Positions 35,374-46,398 of a stretch of DNA of 64,000 bases are shown here, piece by piece. Source of the stretch: Diplonema papillatum (Eukaryota; Euglenozoa; Diplonemea; Diplonemida; Diplonemidae); the NCBI GenBank assembly GCA_030068145.1, contig JAPJBO010000317.1, positions 62,001 through 126,000 of the forward strand. Reading direction: 5' to 3'. Position 1 is the first letter of the stretch. Every line of letters starts with the position of its first letter. The notes below the pieces were generated by a model that worked only from the letters and a program-made list of their open reading frames with translations, was not told the origin of the DNA and ran no database searches. The translations under genes and the position numbers were made by a program.

Positions 35374-38104
35374 CCCCCCCATCCATTTTAAAAAAAGTAA
35401 AAATGAAAAAACACAAACCGACGGAGGCCCCAAAACCTTTTCCAACCTTTCCAATTCCGTCCAAGCTAGACCATTATACAACGGCCCCCCCCATCCAGTC
35501 TAGAAAGTTAGAGTGAGCAATCCGCCAACCCGAACCTGCGGCAGATGCACACACAGGGGTTTATACGCTATGGCTAGCAGTAGTGCCCATCATTACTTTT
35601 CCAGAAGAAAAAAATAGGAAGAATTCTCCGATTCACGGTAGTCGTCGCTTCGGTGGGAGGCTTGTTCAGGGGGACAATCGTGTGCACCGGACAGCATGGC
35701 TAAACTTGTACAGGGCCAGCAGGCTCGTCTGATGCCACGTATGTCGTGGATTTGCAAGCGCTGGCAAACAAAATCTGACATGAACAAGGCTTTAGGCGTG
35801 GGGTTTTTGCCCGAAAAGAAGAATCGAACCATAACCACTCCTTTGGCACCCGCGAAGCTCTCAAGGCGTACAAAACCCTGTGCGCACACACTCGGTAAAA
35901 CAAAAAAAGAAACAAGGGAAAAGTGCCTTAGGGGACTAGTCCCAATGTGTGAAATGCGCCCAACGGGGACTAGTCCCTATTTTGCATTGACTAGTCGCCG
36001 TTGGGCACATTTCACATTGGGACTAGTCCCCTAAGGCACCTTACCCAAGAAACACAGCACAGAACGCAGAAGGAAGTGGGGAGGGTATCTCAACCCGTCC
36101 CCATCCCTCTTTTCTGCCGCTCCGCAACCACGACACCCTTCCCATCCCATACCCGCCCTCGTTTTTTTTCCTTTTCCAACGCGATGGTGCTCCTCCTGCT
36201 TGCCTTCTCTTTGTTGGAAACAATACAGGAAGGGAAGCTTGAAGTTGAGCACGTCGCCCTTCCTCTTCCCACCCCACCCGCTCTTCCATACCGCTCCTTG
36301 TACACATGAACCTGCTTTATCTTTACAATTAGCGTCGCAACCTGGCTCGCGGAGCCTATCGAGCCATCGTAAGATCGAATGATTCAATATTCGTTGAGAT
36401 GACAGACCATACCTATAGGACCACAGGACCATGATAATATTATAGAAAAAAAGCGCGCGGCGGTGAGTGTGAAATCCTCACCAAGACACGTACTGCGTAC
36501 ATGTCGTTGCCATCTTCTTCGTATGCCGCCGTGCCGCTAGAAACCGGGTGTTTCTGCCCTTTGAAAAATTCGCTGGTTCCCTAGATGGAGGCTACGTGGA
36601 CGACATGAAGAAGTACCACCGAAAAGGCGGATCTTCAGATCCGTCTTGCCGTTCTTGTCCGGTGGCACGAGAGGCTTCACCCGCCAGCTAAGCATGCCTT
36701 GTTCTTGCCCGCCGCCTCAGCGACTGTGCTCCTTCATCTGCGGAAGGTCTTGGAGTTGAGCACGTCCTTTGGTGGCGCTTTCTGAGTTCTTTCCTTGTTT
36801 TTCTTTGATTCATTTTCTCCCAAAAAACCAAAAGATTAGAAGACGCGACGGTACTCAAAACACAGTGTATCAGTCACAGTCAAGTCATGGTTGCTAGTAC
36901 ACACCCACACACACGCACACACATCGCAATGCTCATGCCAGCAAGCCTAGTCGGCTTCATCATCCAGCTTTGGCCTTGTGCCAGAGTAGGTAATCTCCAA
37001 CACGAATGAACTCCAAAACAGATCCTGTGTAGAGTACAGTCTTACAGAACCCCGCTGCACCGCGTGTAAAAAGAGGCGATGCCTCCAGATACGTGTTGCG
37101 ACCAGCAGCATATGAGACATGGAGCAGGGAGCCTTAACCAAACGAGGCTGCAGTTTAGATCAGAGCGTGGCCACCACGAGCAGCCGGCAGGACCATCAGC
37201 TGTGACGTGAGGATGTTGACAACGTGGGCTAGACTCCGCTTCAGGGGTTACCCGAAAGTGAATTCCAACACGCACACACACACACACACTCACACACACA
37301 CATGGTTGACAAGGTTCCGGGTGCAGGAGCGTGCAGAGGGTTGCAACCGGAGAAGGCCCCGGAGGACGCGGTGAACACGGCTCGCCCCGGCGAAATGTGC
37401 GCGCTACATAGGAAGCCCCGATGCAAGGGACGTGCGAAGAAGCGCCTGCCAGCGGAGACCTGTTGCCGGTATAAACAGCACCATAGATGGCCTGAGGCCG
37501 CGGATGCAATTCTGCACAGCCCACAGACTGGAGCGTTGCGGCGAGTGTGAAGCTGACAATGAAAGGATCGCGAGGTGCTGTTGGAGGCACCACCCCCACT
37601 TGAATACGGACCCCTACTCGCAACCTGCGGGAGCATCAGCGGTTACTTGAAACTGAAGGAGGTGTGCGCACAGCAAGGCACCACGTACAAACAGGTCTAC
37701 AACACACAAATGGATGATAGGTGATTCAACCACAAAAGCGTTTTTGGCACAAAGAATTGCGGAGTAGGTAGCATTGCGCTCTGCTGAACGACAACCTGAT
37801 TGCGTCGTGTCACCTCCCTACGAGTGGCGCACTCGCTGACGAAAGCGTCACCGACACAAAAACGCAGGAGGTCGACAGCATTGCACTCTGCCCACTCACA
37901 GCTTAAGCCGCGTCACTTCCCCAGATACGCGCGAAGGGGTTGTAAACCCAGCAAAAAACACGTTGAAAAAAAGAACAGGTCCCGATGACTATCCGGCCAA
38001 AGAGTAGTCTCTTAGTCCCCCTTCCTCTCTGCCATTGCCCCTTACTTCCATTCCATTCCTTTCCCCCCCCTTTTTCCTTGAATATCATCGATCAATGGCA
38101 AGTG
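35374..38104. other. Gene-free spacer with hairpins and AC microsatellites
   Basis: Contains the 43-bp-arm hairpin at 35923-36039, a short GCGGATCT/AGATCCG hairpin near 36630, and AC-rich microsatellites at about 36898-36925 and 37265-37305. Open frames around 37040-37640 on either strand have no recognisable domain. Confidence 0.4.
35923..36039. mobile_element. Hairpin element with 43-bp arms (MITE-like)
   Basis: The left arm GTGCCTTAGGGGACTAGTCC to CGCCCAACGG and the right arm CCGTTGGGCAC to CCTAAGGCAC are near-perfect complements. The loop of about 31 nt contains two further GACTAGTC palindromes. No target duplication is clear. Confidence 0.65.
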
Positions 38105-38495
38105 TAAGGGATGGAATCGCGTTCCCTCAAGTACACACGAGACGAACTGACTTCTTTCGCGTGTTCATTCTTGTCGTCCGTTCGAGCGAGGGTCCAATTT
38201 CACGCGTCAACATTTTTTCGAGAATCGATCATCTTTTTTCATCGTGACGAATGCGGAAAAGAACGCGAAAAGGAGAGAGAAGAAGGAAAGAAGACGGGAA
38301 AATATTGCGGACGAGGAATGGAATTGCGTTCCCTCAACTACACACGAGACGAACTGATTTCGTTCGTGTGTTCTGTGCTGCCGTCCTTTGGGACGAAGGG
38401 CCCTTTCGCACCGTCAACATTCTTCGAGAATCGCTCATCTTTTCATCGCTGTAACGATTACGGAAAGAACGCGAAAAAAGAAGAGAGAAGAACCT
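38105..38495 (+). repeat. Tandem duplication, 207-bp offset, open in one frame
   Basis: Two diverged copies start at about 38111 and 38318. The frame through both reads MESRSLKYTRDELTSF and MELRSLNYTRDELISF, each followed by STFF. The offset is a multiple of three and the frame stays open, but the end runs into a family G repeat and no protein family is recognised. Coding status is doubtful. Confidence 0.45.
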
Positions 38496-38676
38496 CATGC
38501 ATTGCAATGCGTGAGGAAACTGAACCGCCTGTATTCCCAATTTGCGGCACTTTGTCACAAGTCCAGGATTCTCAGGGTAGTGCGGTCCTTTGCAACCGAG
38601 ATGGGCCAAGCAACGGTTTTCGGCAAGCAAGCGCGTGACATCGACAGGAAGACGTGCCAACCTTCTTCCCTGGGGG

Positions 38677-38864
38677 TGAGCCGGTCCATACCCTTGATAG
38701 ACCGTGATAGACCGTGATAGACCCAAGAATACAGCACCGGGCAATTTGGTGCAGCTCTAGGGACTAGGATTGGACCTGATAGACCGTGGTGGATCGTGAT
38801 TCACTGTGATAAACAGCGGCAGGCACTTCGATGCAGGTTCAAGAGATAGGGACGGACCAGCTCA
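38677..38864. mobile_element. MITE family A, copy 2, next to a G25 run
   Basis: Same terminal repeats as at 29769 (TGAGCCGGTCC, GGACCAGCTCA with one change). No clean target duplication is visible. The right flank is CTC followed by 25 G residues at 38868-38892. Confidence 0.8.
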
Positions 38865-39169
38865 CTCGGGGGGGGGGGGGGGGGGGGGGGGGCTAAACCA
38901 ACATTTGCACTCTTGACTGTCTCTCTTTTGTGGGTGCGGACACTTGCAATTTGAACACCCGGCCTTCCCGAATCGCAGTCGTGCTATCTCGTGGGTTACA
39001 CGCGGAGCGATGCTGTCCGTGGTTCGCGCTTTGGCTAAGGTGTTTTGTTTGCATTGGTGTTTTCATCCCCTTCGCGGGCTTTCAGGTTGTTCCGTTTGGA
39101 TGAAGAGCACCTCAGCGTCACGATTGAAGGCAGAGAGAGTGTCGCGACGCGATGTGCGACTGCTTGCGT

Positions 39170-39515
39170 CTCAAGGTGCTGTTGAGCCCTGGTGAAAGGT
39201 TTGCCAAGGCAAAAAGGGTCCGCGTTCTCGCGGCCCTTGGACACGGACCAAGGAGTCGAACGCACGTGCGGGGTCTCAGGGTGTCAACCCCACAAGCCGC
39301 GCGCGAACTGCTTGCCGTCTCAAGGCACTGTTGGGCCCTGATGAAAGGTTTGCTAAGGCAAAATAGGTCTGCGCTCTTGCCGTGTGTCCTTAGACACGGA
39401 CCAAGGAGTCGAACGTATGTGCGTGGTCTCAGGGTGTCAACCCCACAAGCCGCGCGCGATGTGCAACTGCTTGCCGTCTCAAGGTACTGTTGAGCCCTGC
39501 TGAAAGGTTTGCTAA
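39170..39515 (+). repeat. Tandem repeat, 149-159 bp, 2.3 copies
   Basis: TCAAGGTGCTGTTGAGCCCT recurs with changes at 39171, 39320 and 39479. Units also share GAAAGGTTTGC(C/T)AAGGCA and GACACGGACCAAGGAGTCGA. Confidence 0.75.
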
Positions 39516-40479
39516 GGCAGATCCGCGACCAATATCGATCCACTGGATCGAGAACTGAATGTGATCCTGGAGTTCAAGCCCGCGCAGAAGATCAATACTT
39601 TACCGGAAGAACGCAGAAAAGCCGCGGACGAAGTAGGAACAGCGGCCGAATACAAAAACCCGCGAAAAGAGCAAAATGAGAATACACACGATTGGGACAG
39701 CAGAATTAGAATAGAGCTATTTGCAGGTGGGTGCAGGATCAGGCGAACTCTGCGTGCTCTAGGTTCGTCTAACCGCAAATCTTTGATACGCAGAGCTTTC
39801 CCGAATCCACGTCTCATGAAAAAGACGAAGAAAATACAGCAACAAAATGGAAAAAAGACGTATCCACAACAGCCAGCTGGCCCGCGCGGGACTCCGATAG
39901 CATACCATTCGATAAAGATAGGAAAAAATAAAGAAAGCGAACAAAACGACAGTTGGTGGCAAGAAGAAGTGAGCAAGAAACGAAGAGGAAACCCCCCCCT
40001 TTCCTCCCCGCCTCACAAGCCAAACGGAGACTTCAAGAAACCGACCGCTTACTACAAGAAGCAGTCTAGGAAAACGGTCTTCAAAGTGAGCGCAACGGAG
40101 TCCCTTGTTGTCCGTAACAGTCGGTTGCTACTCGTTTTGTGGAGCATTCTGCAAAATGAGAGATGCGGCTTAGGCCTAATTCCTTTTCCTTCTTCTTCAA
40201 GCGCTGAGGTGGGAAACGGGGAACAGAACAGCAGCAGGAAAAAAAAGTGGGGGGGGGGGAAGAAAGAAAGAGGAAAATAAACAATCCTTTTCCCCGGCAA
40301 GCACGGGTCTTATTCTTTGACCGTTTATCAACTCTACTGCGTCCGCCCTCGCGTCGTTCTCCGTTTCCTGTGCAAAGTATGGTGCAGCGGCTCCGAGGGT
40401 CGGTCAGCGAATGACGTGACATCTTCACCAGCGTGTGGTTTGGCTCAAAAACAGAGCGGTCGGCCTGTTTTTCCGAGAG
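39516..40479. other. Spacer with an unassigned open frame
   Basis: The plus strand is open from about 39561 to 40280 (about 239 codons), rich in Lys/Arg/Asn. It shows no recognisable domain, and the end is low-complexity (KKKWGGGKKERGK). I do not call it a gene. Confidence 0.25.
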
Positions 40480-40620
40480 ATAAGTCTGCGTGCGAACCTA
40501 GACGATTTTTGGAAATCGTCAGTCGCTCTCATTCAAGGTCCATTGACCAAACGCCATCCAATTTCATCAAACCTTGCGATTCAACTTCAGAAGATATGCG
40601 GTGCTCGTTCTCGGGACGAT
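40480..40620 (+). repeat. Dispersed repeat family F, forward copy
   Basis: Counterpart of 34025-34190. It reads NLDDFWKSSVALIQGPLTKR and ISSNLAIQLQKICGARSR in frame, and ends just before the decayed DUF676 fragment. Confidence 0.55.
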
Positions 40621-40663
40621 TCCCTTTCATATGATGGGAGTGAGCGTGTCTACCGTGGATTCT

Positions 40664-40960
40664 GGGCACTGACGCCGGGTGCCACGAGGTGGCGAAGGTC
40701 GTCACCGAAGAGATTGATGCATATCTAGAGGACCGCCTGGCGGAGCACCCCGGCGCGAAGGTCGAGCTGGCACTCGTCGGCCACTCGATGGGCGGCCTGC
40801 TGCTGAGGACGCGGTTACCAGGTCGCGCGTCATCGCGCTGAGCGATCGGCTCCCCAAGCCATCCAAAAACAACGATAGGAAGAGGAGAAACGAATGAGCG
40901 TTCAGGCCCCCCTCGAACCATCGAAGCCCCCCAAACCCCTATTTCTCCCACAAGCCATCA
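40664..40960 (+). pseudogene. Decayed partial copy of the DUF676 gene (upstream)
   Basis: 40664-40850 closely matches 41152-41340 of the intact gene. It reads CHEVAKVVTEEIDAYLEDRL and ALVGHSMGGLLLR, then a one-base deletion after CTGCTGAGG breaks the frame. 40853-40915 then matches the 5' leader of the intact gene (around 40948-41015: CAAGCCATC, GAAGAGGA, GCGTTCA). Segment order is therefore rearranged relative to the parent. Confidence 0.85.
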
Positions 40961-41002
40961 AAAAGATAGAGGGTCAGGAAGAGGAAGAACGAACGAACGT
41001 TC

Positions 41003-42898
41003 ATGCCCAGTTCGAGTCCGGATGCGGTGCGAATTGTGCTGTTCCAACACGGAAGCCATGGGCAGTTCGAAGACTTCGGCACAGTCGTAGAAGAGCTCCA
41101 GGCTGGCCTCGGAGACAAGGTGCTGGTCTGGGGCACGGACAAGTGCAGCTTTCTGGGCACCGACGCCGGGTGCCGCGAGGTGGCGAAGGTCGTCACCGAA
41201 GAGATCGATGCATATCTAGAGGACCGCCTGGCGGAGCACCCCGGCGCGAAGATCGAGCTGGCCCTCGTCGGGCACTCGATGGGCGGCCTGCTGCTGAGGG
41301 ACGCGGTCGCCCGGTCTCGCGTCATCACGCGGAGCGATCGGATCGTGCTGGCCGCGTACGTGTCGATCGCCACGCCGCACGTGGGTGTGCGGCAGCTGCG
41401 GTGGCCGCTGCTCTGGGGCGCGTGGCTCGTCGGGGTCCTGTTCTCCCGCAGCTACCGCGACCTGCTCAACGAGACCGACTGCCTCACCCAGCTCTGCGAC
41501 GACGCGCATCTCGCAGCCCTCGCTCGCTTCCGGAAGCGGATCGCCGTCAGCAACGTGTACGACCTGTTGGTCAGCTTCAACAGCAGCTCGCTCATGCTCG
41601 GTGATGGTATGCGCGCGACGATCAATCATTCCCGCGTTCTTGTATTTTCGTGATGGGAACGTGCCAGTTAGACTTTGGCGGACACTTGCCGGTATAGCGG
41701 AGAACCCCTCCCCTCCCCGGCATGGCAAACCATGGCTTTGTCCTACAGGCCACTGTGGCCGACGCCCCTCCCCCCCCTTTTTATCCCGGTGGCGGCCATT
41801 TGGCGGCACGGCAAACCATAAAAAATAAGGCCCGAGACCCCCCTACTAACTAAGATTTTCTCCCCTCCCCATGCCGGACATTGTCCGCCAAAGTCTAACT
41901 GGCACGTTCCCAATAACAATTAATTGTAAACACGAAAGAGAACGCTGGCAGCGTGTTTGGGAGAAGATTAGCCTACCGATCATATTCACTCACTATCACT
42001 CACCAACAGGCTAATCCTCCCCCCGGCACGTGCAAACAAAAACATCGCCAGCTTGGAAGGAAATGCTGAACGAAGCTGTCAGGCAAAGCACCGAAGGCAT
42101 CCCTAGTGCTGTAACTACCGAACCACGCGTTCAACGGACGTGCGGTCTTGCGAGTTCACCTCTATACGACAAGACACACAAACACAACTGGTCAAAAGTC
42201 CTGAGTGAAAAAAGCAGCACACGGTGGTGTAAGCGAAGAACAAATGAGATTGTGTTTTGGATGGCACCACTGAGTTCCCCTGTTCCCGCAGGCACATTAC
42301 CCGCACACGACGATCACGCATTCGGCAGCATCGGCGTGGCGCGCGCGGTCGAATTTCTCTGGTGTCACAGCAACCTTTCTGCTACCTTGCCCGTTGGGTA
42401 TCAGGAAAACCAGTCTCCCAAATCCCGCCAATACCCCAACACCGTAATTGTGACACCTTACTACCCAACCCCTGCGGATGCCCTATTTTTGGAGTTGCCG
42501 GTATATTTTTTGTGATTTGGACAACACCACCGAGTTCCCCCGTTCCCGCGACAGGCACATTACCCGCTCATGACGATCACGCTTTCGGCAGCATCGGCGT
42601 GGCGCGTGCGGTTGAGTTGACGGGAGGTGTCGACGTTCCTCCCGAGGAGGAGATCGTCTCCGCCTTCGCCACGGGTCTCGACTTTGGCAGCCGGCGAGCG
42701 AAGAAGGTTGCGCACCAGCTTCGCGCCCTGCGCTCGTTGGACTGGGAGGTCATCGCGGTCCAGGCACCGGCCGCGAGGTGGCGGTTCGCGCACACCGACA
42801 TCATCGCCACCCCCACCAGGAGGCGGGATCCCGAACCGGGGCGGCCCTACGCGAAGTTCATCGCTCGCGAGATAATCAAAGCATTCGATTCGCCTTGA
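41003..42898 (+). CDS. DUF676 (ROG1/FAM135-like) serine hydrolase, putative lipase
   Basis: Exon 1 is 41003-41606 and exon 2 is 42555-42898. They are joined in phase 1 across a GTATGC...ACAG intron of 948 nt, making a 315-residue alpha/beta hydrolase. Exon 1 starts MPSSSPDAVRIVLFQHGSHG (the oxyanion-side strand), carries the nucleophile elbow LVGHSMGGLLLRDAV (Ser at about residue 92), then SIATPHVGVR, typical of DUF676. NVYDLLVSFNSSSLM resembles the family segment before the acid residue. Exon 2 starts in LPAHDDHAF and supplies the catalytic-type His in RFAHTDII (about residue 281). Known relatives act on lipids or acyl esters in the cytosol or on membranes; the substrate here is unknown. No signal peptide is seen. 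The intron contains a duplicate of the 3' splice site and the start of exon 2. Confidence 0.8.
42266..42357 (+). pseudogene. Duplicate of splice acceptor and exon 2 start inside the DUF676 intron
   Basis: 42266-42357 matches 42529-42619, including the pyrimidine tract, CAG acceptor and first codons (TLPAHDDHAFGSIGVARAVE). It is in the same phase, so splicing to 42292 would be possible and would run to a stop at about 42515, losing the catalytic His. It may be an alternative terminal exon or a dead copy. Confidence 0.75.
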
Positions 42899-43330
42899 AA
42901 CTTGCGTTCCACCGCTATCACGGGCGTTGGTTCGTGTGTGCGCGTCACTGCGCACAGGTCTCGCTGACTTCCTTCGCTGCACCGCCCAGATGGTGGCGGG
43001 GGCAGAAGGATACTGCCTTCATCGCGTCTAACCACTGCAGGTAGCACGTTGTCCGAAGACCCCGACACTTACCCTTCGCTGACGATGCCGCGGATCACCT
43101 CCTCAACTCATTCTTATCCCGGTCGATCCGAGCAAAACTGAGGCAGCCGGCAAGCCGTCTCGCAACAGAAGTTTGACGATCCGAATGAATGCCTCCAATC
43201 ATTCGCTTTACCTGGCGTACCTTCCACCCTGTCTTTGACCGCTTGACAGCTTGGTCTCCTTTCGCTTGACGTGTGGGTTGTCGAAGAAAGCACACTCAAA
43301 GGACCCACCACAGATCCAGAGTACCCAAAG

Positions 43331-43665
43331 TACCGCAGCGCGCCTCCGACAAAACGACTTACGTCCGCCGTAGTACGGCGTCACGCCACAAGAAGGCAAG
43401 GTTCCGAACCGCGAAGTTCATCACTCGCGAGGTTTTCAAAAGCGTTCGATTGGTGAGAACACACACTCAAAGGACCCACAACAAACCCATGAAGGTACCC
43501 AGAGGGCCCACAACAGACACGAAGTCAGAGGACCCATAAAGTACCCGCAGCGCGCCTCCGACAAAACGACTTACGTCCGCCGTAGTACGGCGTAGCAGTG
43601 AGGTGAGGCTCCCCTGGAGAGATGCTGCCTGCCAAGTCGTCCCTCTCTCTCTCTCGCTAGCTTTT
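43331..43665 (+). repeat. Direct repeats and family D copy
   Basis: CAGCGCGCCTCCGACAAAAC with CGACTTACGTCCGCCGTAGT occurs at about 43338 and 43551, about 213 bp apart. The second copy continues into the family D GGAGAGATG and CT-rich tail. Confidence 0.65.
43403..43458 (+). pseudogene. Decayed fragment of the DUF676 C-terminus (downstream)
   Basis: CCGCGAAGTTCATCACTCGC with GAGGTTTTCAAAAGCGTTCG matches the end of exon 2 (the AKFIAREIIKAFDSP codons at about 42850-42895) with substitutions. The stop codon is not preserved. Confidence 0.7.
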
Positions 43666-44480
43666 CTCTCTCGCCCCCCTCTCATCCCGCCGGGCCTGCG
43701 TGGGGCCCGGACCGGACACCTAGCTTTGTTTCCTGCTTCCGACATTCGTTTGCTGGGCGTGTTTTTTAAGTTGGATCTGCAGGCTGGCAATATGGCTCGG
43801 AGGCTTAAGCTTGTCTGAGCGGTCAGAGCCGGAGAAAAACTCAACGATGGTCAGAAGTTGTGGACGGTAGATCGAACGTGCGACAGCGGGAAAACTGCCG
43901 GCAACACAACAAATAATGCCCCTATTCTTGCGCGCCCTTCCGCCTTCCGGCTTCTGTAATTCTGAACAGCGTGTCATACCCGGTATTCTGCTAGGCATCG
44001 GATGCAACAAAGCAACGGGTTCACGGATGTTCCGAGGGAATCTGCGAGGCTTGACGTATATACATACAGGTGTCTGTTCTCCAGGGGAAACATTTTGTTT
44101 GTCCGCAGGGTGTCCGAAGTACCCTTGGGGTATCACCCCATCGTAAGTTGTTATTCGGAGTTCTTCATTCCTTTCCTCTCATTGAACGAAAACCGCAGCT
44201 GCAATGCACAGCAGCAGTGCCTGACTGCAATGTCCTACTGCAATGCCCAATACTGAGGATAGCCTATAGAGATTCTCTGTCGGTGCGATCGCACATCACA
44301 GCGCGCATCGACCTTTTTATTGCATTCACCCGTCACACTTCCTGCGACCCAGTTCGTTTACAGCTGCTACCCCTGTACTTATTGGCTAACAAAACAAAAC
44401 TGAAGTGCTGCGAGAAATCAGAACCCCTGCTGCGCTTTGGACTAGCGCACACGCCCCCGCCCCGCCCCCCTCCGACTTTG
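43666..44480. other. Spacer before the kinase gene
   Basis: No gene recognised. The promoter and leader of the membrane-kinase gene should lie here, but no TATA box or clear element is seen. Confidence 0.35.
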
Positions 44481-45033
44481 ATGACGACGCTGCGCGAGAT
44501 CAAAGTCGTCGAAGAACCCCGGCAAGCTCCGTGCTCCCTCGGAAACAGCGTCAATAATGGCAAGCGGCGCGGGGCGAAGCGGTCGCTGCCGGCTTCGTGG
44601 GAGCTCGCGATGGGTTTGGTGATATTTGGATGCGTGGGCGTCGCCGGATTCAACTTCGTGAGCTATCGAAACCGAGCCGGGCCGAAGGCGGGCGACGATC
44701 GGGAGCGGGAGAAAGAAGACCCGTTCGCGGATCTCGACAGCATCGACGACGGCTTGCTTGAGAGACAGCACACCCGGCACACTAGCCGGAAGCAGCTCGG
44801 GGCGACTTTGAAGGGCAGAGGCGATGCCACGGACGAGGAAGGCGGGCTGTTCAGGGACGAAGGCAGTAGTAGTAGCGGCAGCAGCGGCAGCAGCGGCAGC
44901 AGCGGCAGCAGCGGCAGCGGCAGCTCATCCGACGGAGACGACGACGAAGAGCACGAGGTGAAGGAGCTGCCCGACTTGCCCGGCGAGCGGAAGCCGGCGC
45001 CCACGCCCGCGCGGACGGCCAAAAAACGGGACA
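44481..45033 (+). CDS. Type II membrane-anchor exon, probable exon 1 of the FAM20-like kinase
   Basis: ATG at 44481 opens a 184-codon segment. It has a basic N-terminal tail (NNGKRRGAKRS), one membrane span at residues 40-62 (WELAMGLVIFGCVGVAGFNF), then an acidic, Ser-rich stalk with an SGSSGSS run and DDDEEHEVKE. Charge bias predicts N-in topology. The donor after GGGACA (GTGTGC) leaves phase 1, matching the phase-1 acceptor at 50315. Joining gives ATT at the junction and the usual layout of a Golgi kinase: short tail, span, stalk, catalytic domain. The link spans 5.3 kb and is inferred. If it is wrong, the exon is a separate small membrane protein ending about 45062. Confidence 0.6.
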
Positions 45034-45773
45034 GTGTGCCTTTTCTTTGTATAAGACGCTAGTCCGGAATTTTTTATTTTTTGTATTTTTTGGATTTTTG
45101 GAGTTTTGGATTTTTTGGGGATGTGGGGACGGGTTTCGTGTGGGTTGGAGTGTTTCCCAGCTGATGAGGAAGAGCTGGGCGGCGTGAATATTTTGGGGCA
45201 AAACACCACCCGACGGATGTCAGTCCGACGTAGCAAGTGGTGAAAAGTGGTGCTCATGGCAATTCTGTTCGAGCAGACACGCCTCGGTATATGCCCCGGA
45301 ATGTCTGAAGTTGAAATGGACAGCATGCAGCAATGCATCAGATGTGTTTTTGCAAGCCTTTTCTTCACTGTGGAGGATCCTCTGTTCCGCACAGTGCTTC
45401 GAAATGTGCGCCCGAATGTCACAAGGCATGCACTTTCTCCCGGCAGCACCAGCAAAGTGGTTCTCAGAGTTTACGACGGGAATCATGGATCGAGTGGCAG
45501 AGACCGCAACAATCCACAGGGTATCTCCCGCTACACACATTACACACTTTTTGTCCCTTTTGTTCCCACCCCTTCCCACCCTCGGGCTAAGCTCGAATAG
45601 GCACATGATGGTAGTTTAATGTCAGCTAATTTCGTGTAAAGCCCCGGCAGGGAACGAAATTTACCAAACAGGAACGCTGAATCTTTTCTTACCTAGTTTG
45701 GTTCATTTCGGGAACTGTCGCTTTCCGGAACTGACCTCCTTATTTCGAAACAGCGTCGAACACGCGATTGGAT

Positions 45774-46305
45774 GAGGGGATCCCATGGGATCTGGCTAAT
45801 AGGATTGATTGTGGTCTCTTTTGGCCTGCTTCCATTAGTCGGGCCTCCAGGTGATTGTGGTCTCTTTTGGCCTGCTCCTGCGCCCAAGCCCGGCACACGC
45901 CGGCTTCCAGGGTGATTGTGGTCTCTTTTGGCCTGCCCCTGACGAGATCCCACGGGATCTGGCTAATAGGATTGATTGTGGTCTCTTTTGGCCTGCTTCC
46001 TTTAGTCGGGCCTCCAGGTTGATTGTGGTCTCTTTTGGCCTGCTCCTGTGCCCAAGCCCGCACACGCCGGCTCCCAGGTTGATTGTGGTCTCTTTTGGCC
46101 TGCTCCTGACGAGATCCCACGGGATCTGGCTAATAGGATTGATTGTGGTCTCTTTTGGCCTGCTTCCTTTAGTCGGGCCTCCAGGTTGGTTGTGGTCTCT
46201 TTTGGCCTGCTCCTGTGCCCAAGCCCGCACACGCCGGCTCCCAGGTTGATTGTGGTCTCTTTTGGCCTGCTCCTGCGCCCGAGCCTAGGCGCGGCTCTGC
46301 TTCCA
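45774..46305 (+). repeat. Higher-order minisatellite, 167-bp period
   Basis: Core GATTGTGGTCTCTTTTGGCC occurs at 45807, 45853, 45914, 45974, 46021, 46081, 46141, 46188 (one change) and 46248. Spacings repeat as about 47, 60, 60, so three monomer types form a 167-bp trimer present about three times. One monomer holds the palindromic AGATCCCACGGGATCT. Confidence 0.9.
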
Positions 46306-46398
46306 GGTATTGTGCGCAGGCGTTGAGGTGTCTTTTTATCTCTGTATGAACCGGCTGAGTTTCTCCGGGGACTTCACACAAGGCGGCCGTTGCGAGGT

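Noticed and set aside
37042..37640. Open frames on both strands in a GC-rich patch
   Set aside because: Translation is dominated by a CA/GT microsatellite and shows no domain. Neither strand is favoured.
39561..40280. A 239-codon plus-strand frame
   Set aside because: Lys/Arg/Asn-rich with a homopolymeric end, no recognisable domain and no splice or start context. Not enough to call a gene.
40894..41604. A 236-codon frame overlapping DUF676 exon 1 in another phase
   Set aside because: Arg/Pro/Gly-rich shadow of the GC-rich real exon.
45774..46305. CRISPR-like array of regularly spaced repeats
   Set aside because: Spacers are themselves repeated as part of a 167-bp trimer, the genome is eukaryotic and there are no cas genes. 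It is a satellite.
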